Assembly: GCF_034274695.1 (NCBI RefSeq)
Contig: NZ_CP128362.1
Coordinates: 2,356,001-2,420,000 of the forward strand
DNA length: 64,000 nt
DNA from: Chitinophaga sp. LS1
GTDB taxonomy: Bacteria > Bacteroidota > Bacteroidia > Chitinophagales > Chitinophagaceae
Direction of reading: 5' to 3'
Shown: in pieces, positions 16,323-25,451 of the stretch
Layout of the letters: the number at the start of each line of letters is the position of its first letter
Numbering within the stretch: the first letter of the stretch is position 1
Notes under the pieces: model-generated
Databases searched by the model: none
The model's input: the letters and a program-made list of their open reading frames with translations, nothing else
Told to the model about the DNA's origin: nothing
Position numbers and translations under genes: made by a program

Positions 16323-18803
16323 ATGTCCCTAAAGGCAATTCCACTCCTTTGCATGTGCTTGTATTTTACGGCCACGTTCGCTCAACAGACTATCTACGTT
16401 GATAAATCTGGTGTGATGCGCTGGTCGGATAGTAAAAAAGAGGCCTCCTTTTATGGAGTGAACTATACCCTCCCTTTTGCACATGCCTATCGCCAGGTCA
16501 AAGATCACAAAGCAGCTATTGACAAAGACGTATACCATTTTTCCCGCCTTGGATTCAATGCTTACAGAATACATATATGGGATGTAGAAATTACCGATTC
16601 CATCGGGAGGTTACAACAAAATGAACACCTTGATCTCCTCGATTACCTGATTTCCAGCGTACAAAAACGGGGAATCAGGGTGTTAATCACCTGTATGACC
16701 AATTTTGGGAATGGCTACCCGGAGAGGAATGAGCCAACAGGTGGTTTTTCCTATTTATATGACAAATGTGATGTGCATAAGAATCCCAAAGCTATTGCTG
16801 CCCAGGAAACCTATATCAAACAATTGCTCACACACGTCAATCCTTATACAGGAAAGGCTTACAAAGAGGATCCTGCCATCGTAGGCTTTGAGATCAATAA
16901 TGAGCCTTGCCATGCTGGAGACCCTTTAGATACTAAAAAGTACATCGGCACCATGGTCGCCGCCATCAGATCGACAGGGAATAAGAAACCAATATTCTAT
17001 AATGTAAGCCATAACCGGGAGCATGTACCTGCTTACTATAATTCTGATATTCAAGGCACTACCTACCAGTGGTATCCTATTGGCCTGGTAGCCGGACATA
17101 CGCGAAAGGGGAATTTTCTGCCTTATGTAGATCAGTACAACATCCCTTTCTCCAACGAAAAAGGATTTGCCACAAAGGCTAAAGCTATCTATGAATTCGA
17201 TCCGGCAGATATCACCTATAGTTATATGTACCCGGCTATGACACGGACATTCCGTTCACAGGGTTTTCAGTGGATCACCCAGTTTGCATATGATCCCATC
17301 GATATCGCTGCTTATAATACAGAATACCAGACACATTATTTAAACCTGGCCTATACACCCCGGAAAGCGCTGAGTATGAAAATAGCGGCAGCAGTGGCGA
17401 AAGAGGTAAACCGGGGAGAACAATTTCCTGCCTATCCGGCAGATACTGTTTTCGGTAATTTCCGGGTCAGTTATCAGGAAGACCTTAGTCTGCTCAATAA
17501 TCCACAACAATATTTTTATTCTAACAATACCGCCGTTCAACCAATAGCTCCTTCACAACTCACCACCATTGCAGGTTATGGCAACTCACCTGTAGTAAAG
17601 TATGAAGGCACGGGAGCTTATTTCCTGGATAAACTGGAAAACGGAGTATGGAGATTAGAATTGATGCCTGATGCGATACAGGTGGCAGATCCCTTTGCAC
17701 GCCCTGCTCCCAATAAGGAGGTCGTAACCATTGCATGGAACAAATGGCCTATGCAATTGCAATTGCCTGATCTGGGTACCCATTTTATTGTCAGGAACCT
17801 CCAATCAGAAAGAGATACAATCGCCGAAAAAGGTGCTTTTTACATCACTCCTGGTGTTTATTTGCTGATGAAGGAAGATACCCGGCGATGGTCTGCTGCC
17901 ACTGAATGGGAGCATATTAAATTGGGTGAATTTGTAGCGCCGCCAGCGCAGTTAAAACAGTTCGAAGTTGTCCATATACCTTTGGCTGCGGCGGATAGTG
18001 GGCAAAATATATCTATAACAGCAGATATAGCTGGACCTTCATTTCCCGACTCTGTGATATTGCAAACAGATCATGTTTCTTTCTGGTCTGATCACAATCC
18101 TTATATCCGTTTAGAAAGAAGACATGGATATACCTATCAGGGAACTATTCCTGCCACCATGGTAAGAAGTAAAAATTTAAAATACACCATCACTGTATAT
18201 AGTAACGGTAATAGCTATACATTTCCTCAAAAAGAAGCGGGTGCTCCGCTTGACTGGGATTTCACTGTGACGCGGTATTTTGAAACAGCCATTACAGATG
18301 CGAACATCCTTGATGGAGAAATGGAAATTTATTCCCTGTCTGAAAGATCCTTCATACAGTCTGCACCTTACAAAGAACAACCGTACGCGGCTACTGTACA
18401 GCGATATACTATGCATGTGAAAGACGACAATGCGCGCTTCTTTTGGAGAAAGAATATTAATAGCAACCAACAATTACAAGCTACAAAATTCTTGTGTTTA
18501 TACATTCCTGCAACTACATTAACAGCATTAAATATTGGCTTTATTACTACAGACGGGTACACCTATTCACAACAAATTTCATTAAACAATGACCAGCATA
18601 TTTATAAGATACCTATTGCAGCTTTAGCACAGGATAGTACAGCTTTATTGCCTCGTCCATACCCGGCATTCATGAATCAGTATTTCATACCAAAAACCAA
18701 CATTGACTTTAACATTTATAAAATTGAAACACTAAACATTTCCACATCAGACAAGGTGCCAGACAACGCTTCCATAGACATTGGAGCCATCTGGCTTGAA
18801 TAA
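16323..18803 (+). CDS. Secreted clan GH-A glycoside hydrolase, possibly GH147-like beta-galactosidase
   Basis: 826 residues from the ATG at 16323, with a signal peptide (MSLKAIPLLCMCLYFTATFA). The first about 380 residues form a TIM barrel of clan GH-A: FYGVNYTLPFAHAYR, FNAYRIHIWDVEI, GIRVLITCMTNFGN, and the acid/base block GFEINNEPCH (E194). A fitting nucleophile is E291 in AIYEFDP. The following about 440 residues are beta-rich accessory domains. The fold is GH5-like, but the length and the galactan PUL context suggest GH147, a clan GH-A family of exo-beta-galactosidases; I cannot confirm the family without a search. It is the first gene of the PUL operon, after the sensor. Confidence 0.75.
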   Translation: MSLKAIPLLCMCLYFTATFAQQTIYVDKSGVMRWSDSKKEASFYGVNYTLPFAHAYRQVKDHKAAIDKDVYHFSRLGFNAYRIHIWDVEITDSIGRLQQNEHLDLLDYLISSVQKRGIRVLITCMTNFGNGYPERNEPTGGFSYLYDKCDVHKNPKAIAAQETYIKQLLTHVNPYTGKAYKEDPAIVGFEINNEPCHAGDPLDTKKYIGTMVAAIRSTGNKKPIFYNVSHNREHVPAYYNSDIQGTTYQWYPIGLVAGHTRKGNFLPYVDQYNIPFSNEKGFATKAKAIYEFDPADITYSYMYPAMTRTFRSQGFQWITQFAYDPIDIAAYNTEYQTHYLNLAYTPRKALSMKIAAAVAKEVNRGEQFPAYPADTVFGNFRVSYQEDLSLLNNPQQYFYSNNTAVQPIAPSQLTTIAGYGNSPVVKYEGTGAYFLDKLENGVWRLELMPDAIQVADPFARPAPNKEVVTIAWNKWPMQLQLPDLGTHFIVRNLQSERDTIAEKGAFYITPGVYLLMKEDTRRWSAATEWEHIKLGEFVAPPAQLKQFEVVHIPLAAADSGQNISITADIAGPSFPDSVILQTDHVSFWSDHNPYIRLERRHGYTYQGTIPATMVRSKNLKYTITVYSNGNSYTFPQKEAGAPLDWDFTVTRYFETAITDANILDGEMEIYSLSERSFIQSAPYKEQPYAATVQRYTMHVKDDNARFFWRKNINSNQQLQATKFLCLYIPATTLTALNIGFITTDGYTYSQQISLNNDQHIYKIPIAALAQDSTALLPRPYPAFMNQYFIPKTNIDFNIYKIETLNISTSDKVPDNASIDIGAIWLE

Positions 18804-18834
18804 ACAGATCGTATAAAATTTTTAATTCCACAAT

Positions 18835-21777
18835 ATGAAGAAATCAATTTTCCGCAAATTTCTATTCTGCCTATGCATGGCGGTTAGCTTTCTGGGAGTG
18901 CATGCCCAGGGGCAAAGTCGTATCGTAAAAGGTACTGTGACCGATGAAGGCGGGAAAGCACTTGAAAGAGTGTCCGTACTTGTAAGCGGTACAACCACCA
19001 GCACCCTGACCGATGCTTCCGGAGCGTTTACCGTGCAACTGCCTTCAGGAAAAGATGTACTGGAATTTACCTACGTAGGCGCGGCTAAAAAAGTCGTAAA
19101 AGTGGCAGGTGACACCCTGCAGGTTGTAATGTCTTTCGAAGACAAAAAACTGGAAGAAATAGTCGTGATCGGCTATGGTACCAAAACTAAAAAAGATATG
19201 ACAGGTTCCGCTGTCAGCATCAGTACCAAAGACTTTAACCCGGGATTAGTCGGTTCTTCTGAACAGCTGATCAGTGGTAAAGCTTCAGGTGTGCAGATCA
19301 TGACAAATAGTGGTTCTCCCACCGCTGGTAGTACCATCCGCATACGTGGTGGCGCCTCTTTAAGTGCCAGCAATGCACCGCTGATCGTATTGGATGGTGT
19401 GCCACTGGAAACAGGTGGTATCAGCGGGAATTCTGACAACTTTTTAAGTATGATCAACCCCAATGATATTGAAAGCATTACCGTACTAAAAGATGCTGCA
19501 TCTACAGCCATCTACGGTTCCAGGGCTTCAAACGGGGTATTGATGATCACTACTAAAAAAGGCAAAGGCGATCAGCTGAAGCTCAACTTCTCTTCTGTAG
19601 TTACCCTACAGCAAAGAAAGAATGTAGCTGATATGATGTCGCCATCACAGTTCAGAGATGTGATCAATACACAAGGTACCGATGCTCAAAAAGCCCTCTT
19701 AGGCAGTAGTAATACCGACTGGCAGAAAGAGGTGTTTAAGAATGCAATGGGTACGGACAATAACCTGGGTGTAACCGGAAAGATAGCGAAAACAGTGCCT
19801 TTCCGTGCTTCTGTTGGCTACTACAACCAGAACGGTAACCTGCAGACGGATAATACACAACGTTTCACAGGTTCACTGGTCATCACACCCAGCCTCTTCG
19901 ACAAACATTTAAACCTGACCTTCAACCTGAAAGGTGCTGCGAACAATAACAGGTTTGCCAATACAGATGCCATCTGGTCTTCTGTCGCATTCAATCCTAC
20001 ACAACCTGTATATTCCGGTAATTCTACTTTTGGTGGTTTTTATGAAAGCCTTGATAACAGCGGCGTACCTGCTACCGGTGCCAACAGGAACCCTGTAGGA
20101 TTATTGGAACAGGAAAAACGCAAAAGTGATGTGTACAGAAGTATCGGCAACTTTGATGCGGATTATAGATTCCATTTCCTGCCTGATCTGAAAGCGCACG
20201 TCACCTTAGGTTACGACTATAGTAAGGGTGAAGGTTCTGTATATATACCAGCTGCTTCTGCAGATGGCTATAGCGTGGGGGGATCTAATAACACGTATTC
20301 CCAGACAATGAAGAACAAATTGTTCACAGGGTATCTGAACTACGCGAAGAACATTAATAACACGCACCGCTTTGATGCAACTGCCGGTTATGATTACCAG
20401 CATTGGAGCGCCAAAAGCCCTGCTATCACTTATTATAATGAAAAAGGTGAATTGCAGTCTACCGCCAAAGCATCCGATGAGCGACATGTACTGCTGTCTT
20501 ATTATGGAAGAGTGAACTACACGTTATTATCCAAATATATGATCACAGGAACCGTCAGAAGAGATGGTACCTCCCGCTTCAGCCCTGAAAACAGATGGGG
20601 TACTTTCCCTTCTGTAGCAGTGGCCTGGAATGTAACAGACGAGAATTTTCTGAAATACAATAAGGTACTTAATAACTTAAAATTAAGGGCCAGTTATGGT
20701 GTAACAGGACAACAGGATGGCATCGGCAACTATAGCTACCTATCCGTGTATCAAAAGGGGAACAGTTACGCAAACTATCGCTTTGGGGATGAATATTTGT
20801 ATGTATACAGACCATCTGTCTATGTATACGATCTGAAATGGGAAACAACAAAGGCATTCAACTATGGCCTGGACTTTGGTTTTTTAAATAACAGGATCTC
20901 CGGTTCAATTGAATATTATAACCGCAAAACCTACGATCTGTTGGCCGATGTATCTGTGGCAGCTGGTACCAACTTTGACCAGACAGCTACTACCAACGTG
21001 GGTAATATTGAAAGCCATGGTTTTGAATTTCAGCTGAATACTACGCCGATCAGTAAGCGTGATTTCAAACTGGATGTGAATTTCAATGCCACCAACCAGT
21101 ACACAAAAGTGACCAATATTTCCCTGGTAAAGGGTTCAAATACAGTGGGCACTTATACTGGTACTTCTGTGGGGGGAAGAGGGATTCAGATACTTACAGC
21201 CGGTTACCAACCCAATATGTTCTATGTATACAAACAGGTATACGATGCATCAGGCAAACCGCTGGAAGGTGTATATGCTGATCTGAACAAAGATGGTGTG
21301 ATCAACGAAAGTGACCTGTACCGCTATCATTCTCCTGCAGCCACCTGGTTGCTCGGCTTCAACACACAAGCTACTTATAAGAAATGGTCCGGTGGCTTTA
21401 CCCTGCGCGCAAACATCGGCAACTATGTATACAACAATACGAAGATGAGTCTGAGCGCCTGGGAAACCGTACAGTATGTAGATGCGGCGCTGAACAACCT
21501 GCATAAAGATTATCTGAAAACAGGTTTCAAGACCCGCCAATATTACTCAGACTATTATGTAGAGAATGCCTCTTTCCTGAGAATGGATAATCTATCTGTC
21601 GCTTATAACTTTGGAAAAGTAGCAAAGCACGTGAATATGCGTATCGGCGCTATTGCGCAGAATGTATTCACCATCACCAAATACACCGGACAGGATCCTG
21701 AGGTGACCAATGGATTTGAAAGCGCATTCTATCCCCGTCCACGTACTTATTCCATCAACATTAACCTTGAGTTCTAA
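18835..21777 (+). CDS. SusC-like TonB-dependent outer-membrane transporter
   Basis: 980 residues. Signal peptide (KFLFCLCMAVSFLGVHAQ), then an N-terminal CarboxypepD_reg-like domain (VKGTVTDEGGKALERVSVLV), the TonB box and plug (EEIVVIGYGTKTKKDMTGSA; LIVLDGVPLETGG; SITVLKDAASTAIYGSRASN), and a 22-strand barrel closing with the usual aromatic end (RPRTYSININLEF). It should import galacto-oligosaccharides together with the SusD partner, whose gene starts 4 bases downstream. Powered by TonB-ExbBD, which is not encoded here. Confidence 0.95.
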   Translation: MKKSIFRKFLFCLCMAVSFLGVHAQGQSRIVKGTVTDEGGKALERVSVLVSGTTTSTLTDASGAFTVQLPSGKDVLEFTYVGAAKKVVKVAGDTLQVVMSFEDKKLEEIVVIGYGTKTKKDMTGSAVSISTKDFNPGLVGSSEQLISGKASGVQIMTNSGSPTAGSTIRIRGGASLSASNAPLIVLDGVPLETGGISGNSDNFLSMINPNDIESITVLKDAASTAIYGSRASNGVLMITTKKGKGDQLKLNFSSVVTLQQRKNVADMMSPSQFRDVINTQGTDAQKALLGSSNTDWQKEVFKNAMGTDNNLGVTGKIAKTVPFRASVGYYNQNGNLQTDNTQRFTGSLVITPSLFDKHLNLTFNLKGAANNNRFANTDAIWSSVAFNPTQPVYSGNSTFGGFYESLDNSGVPATGANRNPVGLLEQEKRKSDVYRSIGNFDADYRFHFLPDLKAHVTLGYDYSKGEGSVYIPAASADGYSVGGSNNTYSQTMKNKLFTGYLNYAKNINNTHRFDATAGYDYQHWSAKSPAITYYNEKGELQSTAKASDERHVLLSYYGRVNYTLLSKYMITGTVRRDGTSRFSPENRWGTFPSVAVAWNVTDENFLKYNKVLNNLKLRASYGVTGQQDGIGNYSYLSVYQKGNSYANYRFGDEYLYVYRPSVYVYDLKWETTKAFNYGLDFGFLNNRISGSIEYYNRKTYDLLADVSVAAGTNFDQTATTNVGNIESHGFEFQLNTTPISKRDFKLDVNFNATNQYTKVTNISLVKGSNTVGTYTGTSVGGRGIQILTAGYQPNMFYVYKQVYDASGKPLEGVYADLNKDGVINESDLYRYHSPAATWLLGFNTQATYKKWSGGFTLRANIGNYVYNNTKMSLSAWETVQYVDAALNNLHKDYLKTGFKTRQYYSDYYVENASFLRMDNLSVAYNFGKVAKHVNMRIGAIAQNVFTITKYTGQDPEVTNGFESAFYPRPRTYSININLEF

Positions 21778-21781
21778 GTTT

Positions 21782-23353
21782 ATGAAAAAGATATTATCCT
21801 GCATATTAATGATCACCATGCTGGCCGCCTGTACAAAGGATTTGAACCAGGTACCCAGTGTGGAAGAGACATCTGAATCCGTATACACTTCTCTTGCTAA
21901 TTATAAATCCGTACTGGCCAAACTTTACTCCGCCTTTGCTGTAGCGGGTATTGAAAAAGGGGATGGCAATGCGGATATGGCAAGTAGCACTGCATCATGG
22001 GGATACCTGAGGGTATATTTCAACCTGCAGGAAGTACCCACTGACGAAGTGGTGTATACCTGGGCCGGTGGCGATAACCTCACGAATATACAATACATGA
22101 CATGGGGCGCTTCTGACACCTGGGTGAGTGCGATGTATTATCGCATCTATTATACCGTTGCCCTCTGCAATGAGTTCCTGAGAAATGCGACAGATGCAAA
22201 GATCGCTTCCTTCTCAGAATCCGATCAGACCACGCTGAAAGTGTTCAGGGCCGAAGCCCGTTTTCTGCGTGCACTGGCCTATACTCATGCCATGGACCTG
22301 TACGGCAATGTGCCCTTTGTAACTGAAAATGATGAAGTAGGCGCCTTCACCCCGCCACGTATCAAAAGAGCAGACCTGTTTGATTATATCCAGTCTGAGT
22401 TGAAAGATATAGAAGAAGTATTGCCTGCTCCTTTGCAAAATGAATATGGCAGAGTAAGCAGAGCTGCTGCATGGACATTGCTGGCAAAGAACTACCTGAA
22501 TGCCGCTGTATACACAGGTACAGCTGATTATACCAACTGTGTGACTTATTGTAACAAGGTGATCACCGGTGGTTATTCTTTGGAGTCAACCTATAAAAAA
22601 CTGTTCAATGGCGATAATGACAAACGTACAGCGAATGAGATCATCTTCCCTATAGAAGCAGATGCAACCAATACTACTACCTGGGGTTCCACTACCTACC
22701 TGGTGAATGGTCCTATCGTAGGCACCATGAAAGCCGCTGACTATGGCGTAGTGTCAGGATGGGCCAGCATTCGCACGCTCAGGGAGTTTGTAAACTCTTT
22801 CCCTGATACAACAGGCCAGACAGATATCCGGGGTGATTTCTGGACAGATGGACAAACCCTGAATGTAGATGATCCATCTTCTTCCAGCCAGGGACTCTCT
22901 ATCGTTAAATTCACGAACCTGAATGATGATGGTAGTTATACCACCGATGGCGGATTGGTAAATACTGATTTCCCTATGTTCCGTTTGGCAGATGTATACC
23001 TGATGTATGCAGAAGCTGTACTGAGGGGAGGCACCGGTGGCTCTGTTGGCGAAGCAGTGAATTATGTGAACCAGATCCGCGAACGTGCTTACCTGAATAC
23101 GTCAGGTGATATTAACTCGTCTACCTTAACGCTCGATTTCATTCTGGCAGAACGTGGCCGTGAACTTTTCTGGGAATGTAGCCGTCGTACAGACCTGATC
23201 CGCTATGGTAAGTTTACAGGTGGCGATTATTTATGGCAATGGAAAGGTGGTTCTGTGAACGGACAATCCGTAGATACAAAATATAACCTGTATCCGATTC
23301 CATCAACTGATCTGGCTTCAAATCCTAATCTGATCCAAAATTCAGGTTACTAA
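21782..23353 (+). CDS. SusD-like outer-membrane glycan-binding lipoprotein
   Basis: 523 residues from the ATG at 21782, where a lipoprotein signal begins (KKILSCILMITMLAAC). It shows the SusD/RagB pattern: helical TPR scaffold with FRAEARFLRALAYTHAMDLYGNVPF in the N-terminal half and RLADVYLMYAEAVLRGG, IRERAYL and ILAERGRELFWECSRRTDLIRYG in the C-terminal half. It forms the lid on SusC and helps to capture the chain. Start sits 4 bases after the SusC stop. Confidence 0.95.
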   Translation: MKKILSCILMITMLAACTKDLNQVPSVEETSESVYTSLANYKSVLAKLYSAFAVAGIEKGDGNADMASSTASWGYLRVYFNLQEVPTDEVVYTWAGGDNLTNIQYMTWGASDTWVSAMYYRIYYTVALCNEFLRNATDAKIASFSESDQTTLKVFRAEARFLRALAYTHAMDLYGNVPFVTENDEVGAFTPPRIKRADLFDYIQSELKDIEEVLPAPLQNEYGRVSRAAAWTLLAKNYLNAAVYTGTADYTNCVTYCNKVITGGYSLESTYKKLFNGDNDKRTANEIIFPIEADATNTTTWGSTTYLVNGPIVGTMKAADYGVVSGWASIRTLREFVNSFPDTTGQTDIRGDFWTDGQTLNVDDPSSSSQGLSIVKFTNLNDDGSYTTDGGLVNTDFPMFRLADVYLMYAEAVLRGGTGGSVGEAVNYVNQIRERAYLNTSGDINSSTLTLDFILAERGRELFWECSRRTDLIRYGKFTGGDYLWQWKGGSVNGQSVDTKYNLYPIPSTDLASNPNLIQNSGY

Positions 23354-23370
23354 TCTCAAATACACGTTCC

Positions 23371-24432
23371 ATGAAAAAAATAATTTGCTATATACTAAGC
23401 ATATTCCTTTTTGCCAGTTGTAAAAAGGAAGGAGCAGAGGCTGTATTAACGGGTTTTGAAGATGCGACCCTGACTGCTACGGCTACACAATTAACATTGT
23501 CACAGTCTGCAAAAGATAGTGTCGTGTTACAGCTGATGTGGGATGCCGGCACCTTAAGCGTCTCTAATGGCTATGCAGTAGAAGAATCATTGATCACAAC
23601 GACTGTGCAGTATGCACTGGATGCCAATTTTAGCAGCATCAAAAAAGAGGTAGCAGTGACCAGCTCTTCTCTCTCTTACACTACAGCTACTTTGAATACT
23701 TTAGTACTTGGATTTGGCCTGACGGCTGGTGAAAGTGGTACAGTATACGTGCGTGTAAAATCTACCCTCACTGCAAATACATCCTCCAATTACAGCAATG
23801 TATTAACGCTCAGCATTACGCCTTACGAATCAGGGAACGATGCCGCTTATTTATACATGGCGAGCACCGATCTCACCTCTTTCCCCTGGAAACTCTGTGC
23901 CCGGAATAAAGACGGAAAATATGACGGCTTTGTAAAAGTAGACCAGTGGTACAATTTCCTGCTCACGAATGAAGAAAGCAATAGTGCTTCCGTAATATAC
24001 GGTGGTTATCCTGCAAATGATAACCAGTATGTATTATATGCCGGCAGCGATCGTTGGAACTGCTGGACGGCAAATGGCGGATACCTTTATATCACAGCCA
24101 ATACAAATGCACTTACGTGGAGTGAAACAGTGATCAACTCTCTCAGTGTAGTAGGCGACTTTAATAGTTGGAGTACCACTGCTACACCCATGACGTACGA
24201 TGCTACCAACAAGATATGGTCAGCCAGCATCACCACCACTGCTGCAGAACAATGGGGTATCAAAGTGCTGATCAATCAAAGCTGGAGCTGGTTCTTTGGT
24301 ACCAGTGAGGAAGCAGGTGTATGTACATTATATACCGCAGATGCAAATGGATTTCCGTATACAAAAGTAGGTACCTACACATTGAAACTGGATCTGAGCG
24401 ATCCAAAAAACTTTAAATATTCTGTAGAATGA
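23371..24432 (+). CDS. SusE/SusF-like surface glycan-binding lipoprotein
   Basis: 353 residues with a lipoprotein signal (YILSIFLFASC). The N-terminal part is a SusE-type Ig-like domain (VLQLMWDAGTLSVSNGYAV, VTSSSLSYTTATLN). Two beta-domains follow, the last with a starch-binding-like form (SLSVVGDFNSWSTTATPMTYD, WGIKVLINQSWSWFFG). It probably holds galactan at the cell surface. The position after SusD and the 4-base overlap with the GH53 gene place it in the PUL operon. Confidence 0.82.
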   Translation: MKKIICYILSIFLFASCKKEGAEAVLTGFEDATLTATATQLTLSQSAKDSVVLQLMWDAGTLSVSNGYAVEESLITTTVQYALDANFSSIKKEVAVTSSSLSYTTATLNTLVLGFGLTAGESGTVYVRVKSTLTANTSSNYSNVLTLSITPYESGNDAAYLYMASTDLTSFPWKLCARNKDGKYDGFVKVDQWYNFLLTNEESNSASVIYGGYPANDNQYVLYAGSDRWNCWTANGGYLYITANTNALTWSETVINSLSVVGDFNSWSTTATPMTYDATNKIWSASITTTAAEQWGIKVLINQSWSWFFGTSEEAGVCTLYTADANGFPYTKVGTYTLKLDLSDPKNFKYSVE

Positions 24433-25442
24433 GGAACTTCAAGATACTGGTAGCAATGTTGTTATTGTTCGCATGTGGTAAGGACAATGGTGCTACAACA
24501 ACGACCACAGATACTTCGGGATTTGCCAAAGGCGCAGATATAAGCTGGCTTACAGAAATGGAAGCATCCGGCAAGAAATTCTACAATGCCGGGGGGACAG
24601 AAATGGATGGTATCAGATTATTGCAAACGCTGGGTGTAAATGCAGTACGGCTACGGGTGTGGGTCAATCCTACAGATGGCTGGTGTAATAAGAATGATCT
24701 GCTGGTAAAAGCATATCGTGCACATAGCCTGGGTCTGCGTATCCTGATCGATTTTCACTATAGTGACAGCTGGGCGGACCCCAGTCAGCAAACCAAACCT
24801 GCAGCATGGTCCGGCATGAGTGTTGATGAACTGAAAACAGCCGTGGCTGATCATACTACAGAAGTGCTGACCCTGTTAAAAGAAAAAGGGATCACACCTG
24901 AATGGGTACAGGTCGGCAATGAAACAGGCAATGGCATGCTGTGGGAAGAGGGAAAAGCATCCACGAATATGGCCAATTATGCTGCCTTGACCAATGCCGG
25001 ATATGATGCTGTCAAAGCAGTGTTTCCTGCTGCCAAAGTAATTGTACATCTGCAAAATGGCAATGATAATTCTTTGTTCAGATGGCTGTTTGACGGATTG
25101 AAATCGAACGGTGCAAAATGGGATGTGATTGGTATGTCATTGTATCCCACCAAAGATAATTGGGAGGCATTGAACACCGCTTGTTATGCGAACATGCAGG
25201 ATATGATATCCCGGTATGGTTCTGATGTAATGATTTGCGAAGTGGGCATGGATCAGGAACAGGCAGCCACCGCCAAAAGTTTCCTGACTGATCTGATTGC
25301 AAAATCAAAGTCTATTTCCAATAACAAAGTTTTGGGTGTATTTTACTGGGAACCCGAGGCGTATGGCGCCTGGAAGAACTATACAATGGGCGCATTCGAC
25401 GACTCAGGGAAACCCACTGAAGCACTGGATGCATTTAAATAA
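24429..25442 (+). CDS. GH53 arabinogalactan endo-beta-1,4-galactanase, lipoprotein
   Basis: 337 residues. Lipoprotein signal (ILVAMLLLFAC) suggests a surface-anchored enzyme. The GH53 TIM barrel is clear: GADISWLTEMEASGKKFYN, VNAVRLRVWVNPTDGW, LIDFHYSDSWADPSQQ, the acid/base glutamate in VQVGNETGNGMLW (E165) and the nucleophile in VMICEVGMD (E271). It cuts the beta-1,4-galactan backbone of pectic galactan or type I arabinogalactan internally. It overlaps the SusE-like gene by 4 bases (ATGA). This identifies the substrate of the locus. Confidence 0.95.
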   Translation: MRNFKILVAMLLLFACGKDNGATTTTTDTSGFAKGADISWLTEMEASGKKFYNAGGTEMDGIRLLQTLGVNAVRLRVWVNPTDGWCNKNDLLVKAYRAHSLGLRILIDFHYSDSWADPSQQTKPAAWSGMSVDELKTAVADHTTEVLTLLKEKGITPEWVQVGNETGNGMLWEEGKASTNMANYAALTNAGYDAVKAVFPAAKVIVHLQNGNDNSLFRWLFDGLKSNGAKWDVIGMSLYPTKDNWEALNTACYANMQDMISRYGSDVMICEVGMDQEQAATAKSFLTDLIAKSKSISNNKVLGVFYWEPEAYGAWKNYTMGAFDDSGKPTEALDAFK

Positions 25443-25451
25443 ACAAACGAT

